From positions 1 through 64,000 of the forward strand of contig OW569379.1 in NCBI GenBank assembly GCA_937625935.1: a stretch of DNA of 64,000 nt. Reading direction: 5' to 3'. Within the stretch, counting starts at the first letter, position 1, and each line of letters starts with the position of its first letter. A program made the position numbers and the translations under genes. Source of the stretch: Tetramitus jugosus (taxonomy: Eukaryota; Heterolobosea; Eutetramitea; Acrasida; Vahlkampfiidae). A model generated the notes under the pieces. The model saw nothing but the letters and a program-made list of their open reading frames with translations. It was not told the origin of the DNA and did no database searches. Positions 30,239 to 41,219 of this stretch are shown here, one piece after another.

Positions 30239-32831
30239 ATGCAAAATAGTAGTGGAAGTGGTGCTAGTGGAAGTAGACTAGTGATTCCAGCGTACATTCA
30301 ACGCAGAGGAGCTCTTCCTCAAAATGATGCCTCTCAAAAAATTGGTACCATCTTGAACGCCATTGAACAAATTTATAAGGAAAATGCCAGTAATTTATCC
30401 TTTCAAATTTTGTACACGTATGTTGTTTTCTTCAAGTAGCTTTTAGCTATATAGCTATGGCATGAGTGACTGTGTTTTTTTTTATTGTTGTTGCTTGTTA
30501 ATGTTTTTTTTTATTCGTGTGTGAACAAACACATTGCAGCATGAAAGCTAACCACTGTTTTTTTTGTTTCTGATTGAAATTCAAAAAATTTGTTTTTTCT
30601 GCTGCTTGCGACTGCTGCGACGTGTCTATCATCACACAGTGGAGCTTATCAAATCGTGTTGCACAAGCATGGTGATCAACTGTATGAGAGTGTAAAGGAA
30701 ACTCTCTCTTCGTACATTAAGGGTGTCAGAGAGAAGGCAATGGGATGCTCTGATGAGAAATTTTTGTCAGAGCTATTGTATCAATGGAACAAGCACAGAA
30801 CAGCTGTAACGATGGTGAGAGATATTCTCATGTACATGGTATGATATTAGCTAATATTGGATTGGATTGATTTGCTTGTTGTTGATTTTTTTGATCATTT
30901 GATGAATTGACACATGGTCTCTTGTTTTTTTTATCATGCATGAATGAAATATATAGGATCGTAATTTTGTGCCACAAAGCAAGAAGACACCAGTGTACGA
31001 TTTGGGCATCAAACTGTTTGGACAAGAAGTGTTTCACAAGCGAGCACTAGAGAGAATTCAACTACTCATGTTGGACATTATCAGAAAGCACAGAGACGGA
31101 GAAGACATGGTGGACAAGTTCTTGTTGAAGGACCTCTGTTTCATGATGTTGGAAATTTCAAAGAAGGATGTGTATCAACCGCATTTTGAACACATGTTCC
31201 TGTTGGAGAGCAGAAAGCATTACAACAAGGAAGCTGCACTGATATTTGAGGCATTTTCTGCACCAGATTATTTGAGAAGAGTTGTCAATCGTCTCGTAGA
31301 AGAAAGAGAAAGAGCAATCATGTGTATGGATCCAGAGACGCTCTCAAAGATTGAAGATGTCGTGAAGGCCACAATGATTGAACAGTACAAGCAAAGAGTG
31401 GTCGAAAAAGAAGGCTCAGGCTGTGCTGTCATGCTGTCCGAGTGGAGACTTGATGATTTGAGACTGGTGTTCGATGTTTTGTCACTGGTGCCTGGTGCCA
31501 TTGACCCATGCGTCGATCTCGTTCTCAACTACTGTAGAACACAGGGATACGAAATTGTAAAGGACAAGGACTTGGATGAAAAGCCATTAGAAATGGTTGA
31601 AAAACTGATCAAGCTGCAAATGGATTATAGAATGTTGTTGGATCGTTCATTCTCTACCAAGACGAGCGATGGCAAGCTGATTCACTCTGAACCATTTGCC
31701 AAGGCAGTGAAAACTGCATTCGATGACATTGTCAACACGAATAGCAAACTACCAGAATATTTATCATTGCATGTCGATAGCAAGTTGAAGAAGGGTAAGA
31801 CTCAGATTGCTGAATCTGATTTTGATATCCTCTTTGATCAAGTGATTGGAATCTTTAGACACTTGAGAGAGAAGGATGTGTTTGAAACCTATTACAAGAA
31901 ACATTTGGCAAAGAGATTGCTGGGTCAACGATCTCAATCCGATGAAGCTGAAAAGTCATTCATTGCCAAGTTGAAGCAAGAGTTTGGTTATCAATTTACA
32001 TCAAAGCTTGAAGGAATGTTCAAGGATATGAGATCAAGCAGAGAAATCAATGAGAGCTACAAGAATTATCTTGATATGCACAACAAGAAGTCTGAAATTG
32101 ACATGACTATGCAGATTTTGACCACTGGTTTCTGGCCAGTGCAACAATCATTTACCATGACTGTGCCAAAGCAGTTTGAATCCTCGACCAGATACTTCAA
32201 CGAATTCTACACGGATACACACAGTGGTCGTAAGCTCACATGGCAGTATCACATGGGAAGTGCTGACGTCAGGGCTAATGGCTTTGAAAAGCCTTATGAG
32301 TTGAACGTTTCCACGATTCAAGCATGTCTCTTGGTTCTTCTGAATGAAAATGAATCACTATCGTATGGAGATTTCAGTAAGTTAACTTCAATTCCTGCCA
32401 AGGAGTTGAAACTTAACTTGTTGGCCTTGACAGTCAAGAGTGCTACACACGATAAGGTGCTGACCAAGGATGGAGACGCCAAGACGTTAGATGCAACCAC
32501 TAGATTCTCACCCAACAATGAATTCAAATCCAAGCTCATCAAGGTTAAGATTAATCCTGTCATCTTGAAGGAAAGCAAGGAGCAATCGCAACAAACTCAA
32601 GGCAAGATTGACGAAGAGAGAAGTTGGTTGCTTGATGCCACGATTGTGCGTATTATGAAGGCACGTAAGGCTTTGGAGCACAGAGACTTGGTGATAGAAA
32701 CAACGAAACAACTGCAAAGTCGTTTCATGCCAGCACCTGATGCCATCAAGAAACGTATCGAAAATTTGATAGAACGTGAGTACTTGATCAGATCTGAGGA
32801 ATCGAGAAGCAAATATCTGTATCAAGCATAA
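30239..32831 (+). CDS. CUL3: Cullin-3-type cullin
   Basis: This protein has about 750 residues in three exons, 30239-30417, 30640-30838 and 30957-32831. The introns are 222 and 118 bp. The joined protein reads QILYT-GAYQIVLHKHG and RDILMYM-DRNFVPQ, both conserved cullin helices. The cullin homology domain includes YLSLHVDSKLKKG and FETYYKKHLAKRLLGQ. The C-terminal winged helix carries the neddylation motif IVRIMKARK and the usual ending YLIRSEESRSKYLYQA. The match is closest to CUL3, which pairs with BTB adaptors and RBX1 as a ubiquitin ligase. I judge the subtype from the N-terminal helices and spacing only. Confidence 0.9.
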
Positions 32832-32889
32832 ACAATATAAAACAATTTTTGTATATTAACGGAGGAATACAACCTCATGACTGGCTTTT

Positions 32890-34005
32890 CTACAATGAAA
32901 ACTCTGGGAACTTTTTCTTCAAGTCATCAACCTTCCACAACAAGATTCTTCCGTCCAATCCACTGGTGGTGAATTGATTCACGACACCACTTTTAGTGTC
33001 GTAGGGTAGAATGCAGTTGATTGTGTTGGTGTGTCTGGTTTTGAGCGCAGCTGATCCAACACCTGCATTTTGAGAACCTACTCTGGCATGGGCTTGGAAC
33101 ATTGCGAAAGCGTCCCTCACACTGGAGCTCGACTGATTGGTCTGTGCTTTACCTTCGTCAGCCTTACCCAACAATGTCCATTTATCTCCCTTCTTACAAA
33201 ATACAACAGGTGTGTAGTCATATCCAACAGCAACATACGCATTGTCTGATAGGAACAACCCTGACACAAAAGGCAAATCTGGAGATTTGACATTTTGTAC
33301 TTGGCCATTGGATATGAACGAGACGGTGCTATCATGGCTCAGGAAGGTCAATGTATTCCCGGTTGGACTGAATTTTACATCATGAACCCATCCCTTGGAC
33401 GGATACTCACTAACTATCTCTCCAAAGTGTTTCTTTGGTGGTTCATCAATCTTCTTGATCCATGCGTTGAACACACGACACTTATCATCACTGGAAGCAG
33501 TGGCAAGAATGCTATTGTTCTGTGGATGCCATGCAATACCTAAAACAGTACTCTCGTGCTTCTTGATCGTCTTACTTACCCACCAGTTATTGTCTTGCTC
33601 AAAGTAGCAAATCCCAACAACTTGATCACCGCTACCCACAGCAAACTTGTTTTCTTTTGGACTCCATTTACAGCATGTTGCAGCTCTATTGAATCTCAAG
33701 AGCACGAGGTTTGGTTTCCATTCATTTTCTTTGGCATCAAACGACCAAACATAGGCATTTCGATCATGAGAGCACGAGATGATTCGATTGGTGTTGGGTG
33801 CCCAATCGATTGCGGTGATATGATGATCGTGCTCCTTCAACGTGTGAACAGTTGTCCATTTGGAGTAGTCTTCTGGGTGACCATTGGTGGCATAAATCTC
33901 AATGATATTGCTGTTGGGACACACAGCAATCAGTGTTCTGTCCTTGTTCCAAGCATGGCAAGTGATGGTTCTTTCAAGAACAGGTGAGTTGGACTTGTTG
34001 TTCAT
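32890..34005 (-). CDS. ARPC1: Arp2/3 complex subunit 1 (p40/ARPC1), WD40
   Basis: This is a 371-residue, intronless WD40 beta-propeller. Diagnostic segments are CHAWNKDRTLIAVCPNSN near the start, HDHHITAIDWAPNTNRIISC, AYVWSF, RAATCCKWSPKENKFAVGSG and ATASSDDKCRVFNAWIK. ARPC1 is a scaffold of the seven-subunit Arp2/3 complex that nucleates branched actin, which underlies amoeboid movement and phagocytosis. It lies convergently opposite CUL3, with only about 58 bp between their stops. Confidence 0.95.
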   Translation of the reverse strand: MNNKSNSPVLERTITCHAWNKDRTLIAVCPNSNIIEIYATNGHPEDYSKWTTVHTLKEHDHHITAIDWAPNTNRIISCSHDRNAYVWSFDAKENEWKPNLVLLRFNRAATCCKWSPKENKFAVGSGDQVVGICYFEQDNNWWVSKTIKKHESTVLGIAWHPQNNSILATASSDDKCRVFNAWIKKIDEPPKKHFGEIVSEYPSKGWVHDVKFSPTGNTLTFLSHDSTVSFISNGQVQNVKSPDLPFVSGLFLSDNAYVAVGYDYTPVVFCKKGDKWTLLGKADEGKAQTNQSSSSVRDAFAMFQAHARVGSQNAGVGSAALKTRHTNTINCILPYDTKSGVVNQFTTSGLDGRILLWKVDDLKKKFPEFSL

Positions 34006-34174
34006 GTTTCGTGTGTTGGGTTTGGATTGAATTTACACCAAATCTGATCACTCTTTATTTCGATGCTCGTTTCGAATGACGATGACAAAGCAAACTCACT
34101 CGAGATAGAATTGTAAATCTTTCTCCGGTTTTTGATCGATTGTAAACTGAATTGTCCGTCCAGAAGCTTGGCGC

Positions 34175-35251
34175 CTAGGCAAAATGAACACCAACGGAAT
34201 TGAACTTGGCGAGTAGCTTCAAAACATCATCAGCATCCATCTTTCCAGCTCTCAAACTGCCAAAGTATCCCTCATCTTCCTCCATAATATTCCTAATGAG
34301 TTGCTTGAGACGTAGCTTGTCATTGTTAGCCTCAGAGTCACCAGACATGTTGTTATCGTCCTCATCGTCATCACTATCGCTATCACTGTCCACTGCGACC
34401 ACAGTTGTCGCTTTTTTGCTAGTTGCCGATGACGATGACGATGCTGCAGGGGCATTACTATTCGTCGAAAGCGACTCCAACTTTTTGTAATTCTCCACCA
34501 ACATGCTCAAAACCTTCTTGTTATTGAACAGTGCACTCAAAGTCTTATTCTTTCTCTGGAACAAGATACGTGCGAGACCGTCCCATTCTGGAAAATTGAT
34601 ATTTGGCTTTGGATTCTTTGGTTCCAGACGAATGATTGCACTTTCGACCTTTGGTGGAGGACGAAACGAATTTTTCGACACCTTCATCACGTGATCCACA
34701 CGCGCCAACAATTGACAATTCAATGCCAATCGTCCCCAATCGGGCGTACCTGGTCTCGCCCACATACGATCCGCAAACTCCTTCTGATACATGAGATAGG
34801 CCACTCGAAACGTTGGTTCATGAGACAAGAGCTTGAACGTAATGGGAGACGAAATGGCATAGGGAAGATTAGCAATGCACAAATCAAAAAAGGGGAACGG
34901 TGTCTTGAGTGCATCCCCATGTATCACTTCCAACTTGTTGGCCAGTGGTGTGCCTTGAACACGCTTCTTTAGTTCAGTCACCATTCGCTCATCCACTTCA
35001 ACGGCAATCACTTTTTTGGCCACTTCCAACATTTTTACAGTCATGTTGCCCGTACCTGGTCCAATCTCTAGAATGACATCAGTGGATCGAATGTTGGCCC
35101 TTTGTAGCACAGTGTCAATGACCAATGGATTTTTGAGAATGTGTTGACCATGGTGCTTGTGAAATTGGAGACCTTGATGTTTAGAGTCTGATGATGAGTT
35201 GGAGGAGGAAGATTGTCCACCACCTCCTGTGGTGCGCTTTACTTTTGGCAT
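34175..35251 (-). CDS. DIM1: 18S rRNA dimethyladenosine transferase
   Basis: This is a 358-residue protein from MPKVKR at 35251; in-frame sequence upstream has no ATG. An S/G-rich leader of about 30 residues precedes HGQHILKNP. The SAM-binding motif I is EIGPGTGNMT, the acidic VEVDERM follows, and the catalytic NLPY motif is present (IANLPYAISSP). The family dimethylates two adjacent adenosines at the 3' end of 18S rRNA and acts in pre-rRNA processing in the nucleolus. A low-complexity acidic/serine insert (DSDSDSDDDEDDNN) interrupts the C-terminal helical part. Confidence 0.95.
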   Translation of the reverse strand: MPKVKRTTGGGGQSSSSNSSSDSKHQGLQFHKHHGQHILKNPLVIDTVLQRANIRSTDVILEIGPGTGNMTVKMLEVAKKVIAVEVDERMVTELKKRVQGTPLANKLEVIHGDALKTPFPFFDLCIANLPYAISSPITFKLLSHEPTFRVAYLMYQKEFADRMWARPGTPDWGRLALNCQLLARVDHVMKVSKNSFRPPPKVESAIIRLEPKNPKPNINFPEWDGLARILFQRKNKTLSALFNNKKVLSMLVENYKKLESLSTNSNAPAASSSSSATSKKATTVVAVDSDSDSDDDEDDNNMSGDSEANNDKLRLKQLIRNIMEEDEGYFGSLRAGKMDADDVLKLLAKFNSVGVHFA

Positions 35252-35594
35252 TGTGTGTTCGTTTGTTTTCTGTTCTGTTTCTGTTGCCAAAATAATTGAT
35301 GTTGTGAAAAAAAAATTATTTTGTTGAGGGTTCAATGAAATTATGGCATCATCTCATATCAAGCAGGCATTGCGCGAGAATGATATTCTTATTGTGTTTC
35401 GAGAGAGGACAAGTATTCAATGAGAACAAAGGGTGAATGAAAGCTACAATCTATTCATTCCCAATGACAATCAGAATAACTTGTCATCCAGTAATTTCCC
35501 TATCCGAACACACACTGAACTTCGCTACCCCTCCACTCAAGAACCCACAACCAAACAAACATTTTCATATCGTCAATCGAATCAGTCACAAACC
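35252..35594. other. Divergent intergenic region and uncertain 5' extension
   Basis: This region lies between the DIM1 start and the F-box gene. From 35433 the F-box frame is open for 54 codons before its first ATG at 35595, with an in-frame TGA at 35421. A 5' exon joined near an AAAG at about 35430 is possible, but I cannot place its donor. Confidence 0.4.
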
Positions 35595-37424
35595 ATGCAA
35601 GATATGTTCAATCCACCTCCACCTCCACCACCACCACCATCTGCTCAGTACAGTAATCCACCACTACCTCCACCACCTCCACCAGGTCCATTCACAGATC
35701 GCACCAGGTGGCGATCCTCATTCAAATTAGACAAGCCAATCGATAAAGAAGAAGAAGAAAAAGACAGTTCGAGCATTGTGCAAACAGACGATATCATTGC
35801 AATCATGGAGGAATGGACACAAGAAGAAGAAGAATGGAGACGAAAAATAGAGGAGACTCGTGTTGAGAATCCACAGTATTCGTTTGGTACATTGCCAGAG
35901 CACGTTCTCGTCGATATCTTTAATTTTTTGAATCCATATCAGTCGTACAGTGGTGCCATTCGTATTCGAAGATTGGACACATATGGCAATCAAGATGTAG
36001 ACTACAACACAAACCGAGCCAAAAGGAGACAGAAGATTCAGGTGAAGAAGGAAGACGAAAAACAGAAGAATGACCTTGGTCTCGTTTGTAGAAATTGGAG
36101 AGATGCTGCATGCAACGATTTGCTATGGAAGAGTCAAGCCGTTTACTTGCACAAGCTACTCTGCATAAAAATTAAGCGCGGCGAGAATGATATCTTCCAG
36201 GGAAAAACTCCGCGTTCTTTTTTCGTCTACAGTCACACGACTTACCCCGATCGTCCCATTACCCGTGATTGTATCAGTTTGAAGGATTTGGATTTGAGTC
36301 AAATACCTAGAAAGGATTTCAAGGATCATTATTTTGAACTTGTGAAGCAACGTGAGAAATATGTGAATTATCGAGAGAGAAAGGAGAGAAGAGACACGTT
36401 TATAGCCAATGTGTTGAGACGAGCACAGTACTTTTCAGAGCTGTATTTACGTGTGGCTTCATATAGTGTTGTCTATTTCATGCTATTGATGCAGTTGGCC
36501 CTTGTCATTATCCACTGGTTTTTGGACATGGAGGATCACACATATGTCTACTTTTTGTCACCATTGCTGTTTGTGGCCGTGTATTTGACATTTGGTGTGC
36601 CGTTTTTCATTTATTTGTTCCTATCATTGCACAGTCATGAACTGCCCTCGGATGGACTTATCAAGTTGTTGATTGCTGGAGTTGCTGTTCTCTCATGGTT
36701 CGAATGCATGCCATTGGTGCTCATCGTGATGAATCTAGGAATATTGCCCAGATTTCACACACAGTTATATCATGTGGAATCGATACCTTGGCCCGCAGTG
36801 TTCGCACCATGGTTCCTTACTCTATTTGTTCTGGCTGCCGTTGTCATTGCGGCCAATATTATCTCTATTGTATCATCAGTCAGAAGTGGAGCGAGCTCTC
36901 TTTCGGATAAGTTGTTTGGTGAATATGAGAGCAAGACGTTCCGATGGTCAATGCTTGGTGCCTACGCTCTGTTCTCATTTGGCTTGTTCTTTGTACTCCT
37001 GGGATTCGCTCTCGAATTCTACAATCACTTTTTCATTCCATTGGCATTCATTCCAATGCTGCTGATGCAGATGATAGCCCAGGGGCCTCTCGGCCATTGG
37101 TGTTGGATTGAAAAGAAACGGACATACTCCTCAAAGAAGGACAAATTCCTCACCTGGAACATTTTAGTATTCCCTTCGGTGCTCACAATCTGTGAAATTC
37201 CTTGTTGCTTTGCTCAATTCATTGGCCCGTGCTGTTTCATCGGACCCATGATAGTTCTGACACAGGTGTACAACATGGCAAACATTCTCATAACAAGCTC
37301 ATCAAAGCCCTACTCATGTATGAACGATGGAGGCAAAAAGTACACACTCAAAGAGGTTCTACTGTGTGAAGAGAATATGACTGACCAATACCATAATGCC
37401 CGTCAGTATCATTTTGGCCGATAA
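35595..37424 (+). CDS. F-box protein fused to a multi-pass membrane domain
   Basis: The protein has 609 residues from the first ATG (35595), or up to 663 if upstream sequence is coding. The N-terminus is proline-rich (two poly-P tracts). An F-box follows (TLPEHVLVDIFNFLNP ... LVCRNWRDAACNDLLWK), split by a charged insert of about 50 residues. From about residue 290 come eight or so membrane segments. WPAVFAPWFLTLFVLAAVVIA resembles the WxxVFxPxW motif of TMEM185/TMEM60-like proteins. F-box proteins link substrates to SKP1-CUL1 ligases, so a membrane-anchored ligase adaptor is likely. The family assignment of the membrane part is tentative. Confidence 0.8.
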   Translation: MQDMFNPPPPPPPPPSAQYSNPPLPPPPPPGPFTDRTRWRSSFKLDKPIDKEEEEKDSSSIVQTDDIIAIMEEWTQEEEEWRRKIEETRVENPQYSFGTLPEHVLVDIFNFLNPYQSYSGAIRIRRLDTYGNQDVDYNTNRAKRRQKIQVKKEDEKQKNDLGLVCRNWRDAACNDLLWKSQAVYLHKLLCIKIKRGENDIFQGKTPRSFFVYSHTTYPDRPITRDCISLKDLDLSQIPRKDFKDHYFELVKQREKYVNYRERKERRDTFIANVLRRAQYFSELYLRVASYSVVYFMLLMQLALVIIHWFLDMEDHTYVYFLSPLLFVAVYLTFGVPFFIYLFLSLHSHELPSDGLIKLLIAGVAVLSWFECMPLVLIVMNLGILPRFHTQLYHVESIPWPAVFAPWFLTLFVLAAVVIAANIISIVSSVRSGASSLSDKLFGEYESKTFRWSMLGAYALFSFGLFFVLLGFALEFYNHFFIPLAFIPMLLMQMIAQGPLGHWCWIEKKRTYSSKKDKFLTWNILVFPSVLTICEIPCCFAQFIGPCCFIGPMIVLTQVYNMANILITSSSKPYSCMNDGGKKYTLKEVLLCEENMTDQYHNARQYHFGR

Positions 37425-37556
37425 TTTCTTCCCCGGTGCGAGTTCAGAACACCTTTTGACTTTCTTCGGAGGTCAAATTGGACCAAGGTTGCTTGAGTGG
37501 CACAGAAGATAACCAAGTTGTGTGATACACTATGCTGTCCTGTGGATAGATAAGGA

Positions 37557-38159
37557 TGAAGGCGGCGAAAAACGGAAAATATTGCACAACAAAACCTTGC
37601 ATGCTGTCACATCGGTCAAAGAACTGGTTTTTCCTGTTTTCTCGGAATACCACTACTTCATTTATTATACCCAGTGTCTCTTTATGGTAACCAAAATCTC
37701 ATGAGCTGGCCACTAATTCCAGCAACGGGTGGAGTTTGGTGGTTGTTGAACATTGTGTTCTCTCCAGTCGTGTTTCTTTTCATGCTACCCATTATTCTGC
37801 AACGAGCAATTTCCTTGTGATCACCTTGTATTGGTGGACACTGTTAGGGACGGTTGCAGGTATATTAGCCCTGTGGTTTCATCCCATGACAACATGGTGT
37901 GTTCGGTTGGAGAAACACGTGAACTTACTGGGGATAATGTTCTACTTGATCGCTGTATTTCGGCTCTGGTACTGGGAGGTACAGTGCTTGGTTACACTTA
38001 CCATTGTGTTCACAGCTCTGTTTGCTCTCTTTGTCTTCAGACCATGGCCTACTTCTCTGTCGAGTGTCAAGTGCGCAAGATTGGTTCTCGAACACTGCAC
38101 TTTGGGTAATCATTGTTGTGGTGTTACTATCGTTTCCTATGCGGCCATTACTTGAATAA
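37557..38159 (+). pseudogene. Decayed multi-TM membrane-protein gene
   Basis: Hydrophobic protein-like sequence changes frame twice. Frame A includes MSWPLIPATGGVWWLLNIV and stops near 37817. Frame B continues from about 37810 with LYWWTLLGTVAGILALW and FRLWYWEVQCLVTLTIV. Frame C ends it with WVIIVVVLLSFP and a TAA at 38157-38159. No GT-AG pairs of plausible size connect the frames. Four to six membrane helices are recognisable, but the family is not. It is a frameshifted relic, or a real gene disrupted by assembly indels. Confidence 0.5.
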
Positions 38160-38278
38160 ACAAAAGCACCGAGAATTGTATTCACCTTGGAACTTCTCAC
38201 ACAGAAGCAGTGGAGTGGAGAAATACCTGACAATCCACAAGTAAGGAAAGAAACAACAAACAAAAAACAACCCCAAAA

Positions 38279-41011
38279 ATGACAAAAATCATCGGAAGGC
38301 ACCCTTGGTTCATCTCACTGATGATGGCAATTGTCTCGTTTCTGCTGCTACTCATGATCCTTCTCATTCCAGGTGCTGCCTCCCAAAATATAACATGTTT
38401 TGACTTTGCTGATACAAGTACCTTTGTCTGTTCGGGTCACGGAAATTGCACATCTTTGGACAAGTGCGATTGTAGCAAGGGATGGACGGGAGCACATTGT
38501 TCCATACCTATTTGTAATGGTTTAGGTGCCGACTTGAGGCAATCTTGTGGAAATTTCACTTGTGTGGCACCTGATACGTGTGAGTGTGTCTCTAGAGCCA
38601 CGTGGGGTCAAGATCAATGCAGAGATTTTGTTTATTCTCCACCGATTCAACCCATATGCATCGATGATGCAAAATCTGGAGATAATCTTGTTGCCTTTCT
38701 CCATACGACAAAGGACATTCCGTTGGAGCATGAACCCAAGTTTGTTTGGGCGAATGGGACGCGAGTTGCATTTGCTTTTAACAATGGATTTCTTAGGTTT
38801 TTCTCAGGTGTTGGTTCAGCGGATTTTACCACGAGAGGATCACTTTTATCTGAATCGATCAATCACTATTCAACTTACAAGGATACGAGATCGAATACCT
38901 TGTTCGGTAGCTTAAAATCTAGCGATCATGTCCAATATGAAGCGTTCGGTATCGATTATTTGTTCACAGGCGGTAGTCTTCCCTTCCTTGGAAGGTATCG
39001 AATGAAGAATGTACAGGATTTTGTTCCTGCACGAATGTTTGACTCGAAACAACTGGCATTTGCCACGCTATCAAACCCGAATATTGCCCAGAATATTCAA
39101 TTTGACACTTGTTCTCCCACGAGTATACCATCTATTCTGCGAGAGAAGAATTCGAAAGTGGTTATGATCGCAGTATTGGAACTGGCGACTAATTTTTGTG
39201 TCAATCGAACATTGTCTTACATTTTGACCGATACTTCGAGCACACATACTGAATCTAATGTGTCAGTGCTTGCATATTCATCTGGAGTCGTGATACGGAG
39301 CTATTTAGATGGTGTGAAGCTGTTACTCAAACGATTTGAATCTTATGAACTCTTCTCATCGGTCGATGGATATGTCACATATGATGATGTCCCAATTGTC
39401 TCGGATGATTATCGTGCACATGTGACCATTGATGAGAGAAACGAGATCATTTTGGTTGGTACTAGTTACTATCCTCTCAAACGATCTGCAACTGTGCCCT
39501 CTCGTCGAGCTATTCCATTTTTCCAGGAATTGAATTGTTCGAACTCATTTGGTCATTCAACAGAACAACAAGTTCGCTCCTTCCATAGTCAAGGTTTCAA
39601 TTATTTCTTTGTGTCCAAAGAATGCAAAAACACAACCGATGGCTCAGAAAGAAACTTGCTTGTTAAATTAGATGGTATTCATGTGGTGTGGAGTTTTGAG
39701 ATTGAACTCCCACTTCCCTTCATTATCCTCCTAGATTTCTATGTGGACAGCATATTTCATCGATATCATTTACTTTTGGGAAGCTCCTTCTCTCAACAGG
39801 CTCTATACTATGTTGTGAAGTCGGACAAGTGTAAGTTTATAGAAGGATCATCAAACAATGGTGATGACAAAGGTATTTCTCGAGAAAAACTTGTGGCAGT
39901 TATCTTCGTATCTGTGCTTTTCATAGGTGGACTACTATTCTTTATTCTTTGTGGCTCATCCTTCCTCTGCTACAAGAAACGAAAGCAGAAAAGAAAGGAT
40001 GATATGTTGCATGCTCGTTTATTGGATTTAGAGCTAACCTCGAGAGGAGATGACGACAGTAATGGTAGCAATCTTTCAACAGCCACCAAAATTGGAATCG
40101 ATGAACTAACCTTCAAGTCAAAGGTTAGTGAAGGAGCTTATGGAGCGGTGTTTCGAGGTACTTGGTACAACCAAGACGTAGCCATTAAGAGATTAAAAGT
40201 AGACGATGAAGATGCATTTGTGAGAGAGGTATCTGTACTCAACTCTCTGAGGCATCCGAACGTACTAATGCTTTATGGATACAGTGTTGATGGAAGAGGA
40301 GACAAGTATATCATAACTGAGTTTGTGGATGGAGGTAATTTGGAAACTGCGCTCACTAGTGGAAAACTTGGATCAATTGCCAGTAAGATCGCAGCATTGC
40401 TCGGTATTGCACAAGGGATGACATTCCTGCATTCAAGAGAGAACAAAATTGTTCACAGAGATCTGAAACCTCAAAACGTGCTCATGAAGAAAGATAGCAC
40501 ATGCAAGTTATGCGATTTCGGGCTGTCGAAAATTGCAGATGAATCCTTGACCGTTGGTGTGAGCTTTGGTACTTTGCAATACATGTGTCCAGAATTGTTG
40601 CAACAAGATATCTACGACGAAAAGTGTGATGTATACAGCTTTGGAATAATGATGCATGAGGTGTTTACTCTTCAAAGACCATATATGTCCACCTCAAAAT
40701 CTGGTACGCATCAAAATCAGTTCACTATCGGTCTGAAAGTCATTCAAGGACTTCGTCCCACAATTCCTGAAACAGTGACTCAATTCGATCCGGAGCATCC
40801 CCAGAATTGTGAACAAATTAGTGAATATTTCCTTCAGAGTAATGAAGTCGGATCTCTGAAGCTCTCTCACAATCAAATTGCGAGTATTGTCAGTCAATAC
40901 TTTTCGCTTTGTGTTGCTTGTTGGTCTCACAATGCACAAGATCGACCAAGTTTTGATGAGGTTGTCCATCGACTCATGTCCATCCAGCAATGTTTCGAAA
41001 AAACTCAATAG
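38279..41011 (+). CDS. EGF-TM receptor-like protein kinase (TKL type)
   Basis: This is a 910-residue, intronless protein. The order is a signal anchor or signal peptide (to about residue 35), two EGF-like cysteine modules (about 38-115: CSGHGNCTSLDKCDCSKGW), a glycosylated ectodomain of about 400 residues without RCC1 repeats, a TM segment (about 538-565), and a kinase. The kinase has G-loop SEGAYGAVFRG, K637 in VAIKRLK, H726-R-D728 in HRDLKPQN, DFG from D746 and an APE variant CPELL. All catalytic residues are present. The kinase and EGF parts are clearly related to the RCC1-containing receptor at 2482-6216, with the ectodomain swapped. Confidence 0.88.
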   Translation: MTKIIGRHPWFISLMMAIVSFLLLLMILLIPGAASQNITCFDFADTSTFVCSGHGNCTSLDKCDCSKGWTGAHCSIPICNGLGADLRQSCGNFTCVAPDTCECVSRATWGQDQCRDFVYSPPIQPICIDDAKSGDNLVAFLHTTKDIPLEHEPKFVWANGTRVAFAFNNGFLRFFSGVGSADFTTRGSLLSESINHYSTYKDTRSNTLFGSLKSSDHVQYEAFGIDYLFTGGSLPFLGRYRMKNVQDFVPARMFDSKQLAFATLSNPNIAQNIQFDTCSPTSIPSILREKNSKVVMIAVLELATNFCVNRTLSYILTDTSSTHTESNVSVLAYSSGVVIRSYLDGVKLLLKRFESYELFSSVDGYVTYDDVPIVSDDYRAHVTIDERNEIILVGTSYYPLKRSATVPSRRAIPFFQELNCSNSFGHSTEQQVRSFHSQGFNYFFVSKECKNTTDGSERNLLVKLDGIHVVWSFEIELPLPFIILLDFYVDSIFHRYHLLLGSSFSQQALYYVVKSDKCKFIEGSSNNGDDKGISREKLVAVIFVSVLFIGGLLFFILCGSSFLCYKKRKQKRKDDMLHARLLDLELTSRGDDDSNGSNLSTATKIGIDELTFKSKVSEGAYGAVFRGTWYNQDVAIKRLKVDDEDAFVREVSVLNSLRHPNVLMLYGYSVDGRGDKYIITEFVDGGNLETALTSGKLGSIASKIAALLGIAQGMTFLHSRENKIVHRDLKPQNVLMKKDSTCKLCDFGLSKIADESLTVGVSFGTLQYMCPELLQQDIYDEKCDVYSFGIMMHEVFTLQRPYMSTSKSGTHQNQFTIGLKVIQGLRPTIPETVTQFDPEHPQNCEQISEYFLQSNEVGSLKLSHNQIASIVSQYFSLCVACWSHNAQDRPSFDEVVHRLMSIQQCFEKTQ

Positions 41012-41219
41012 GTAGGCTTCTTACTTTGACGATCGAATCCACCTTTATTAACAGTAGCGAGTGGAAAAGCAGCAGACAACTAAAACTCATGCAACTCACA
41101 AACGTGCTCTTGGGTGTTTGGACTCTTGTGTCTGCTCGCGCATAAACGATTCTAACAGATCACTTACTTCAAATGCAACTCCCTTAAAATGGTATTCATC
41201 ACGTGTTAGACAAGAACAA

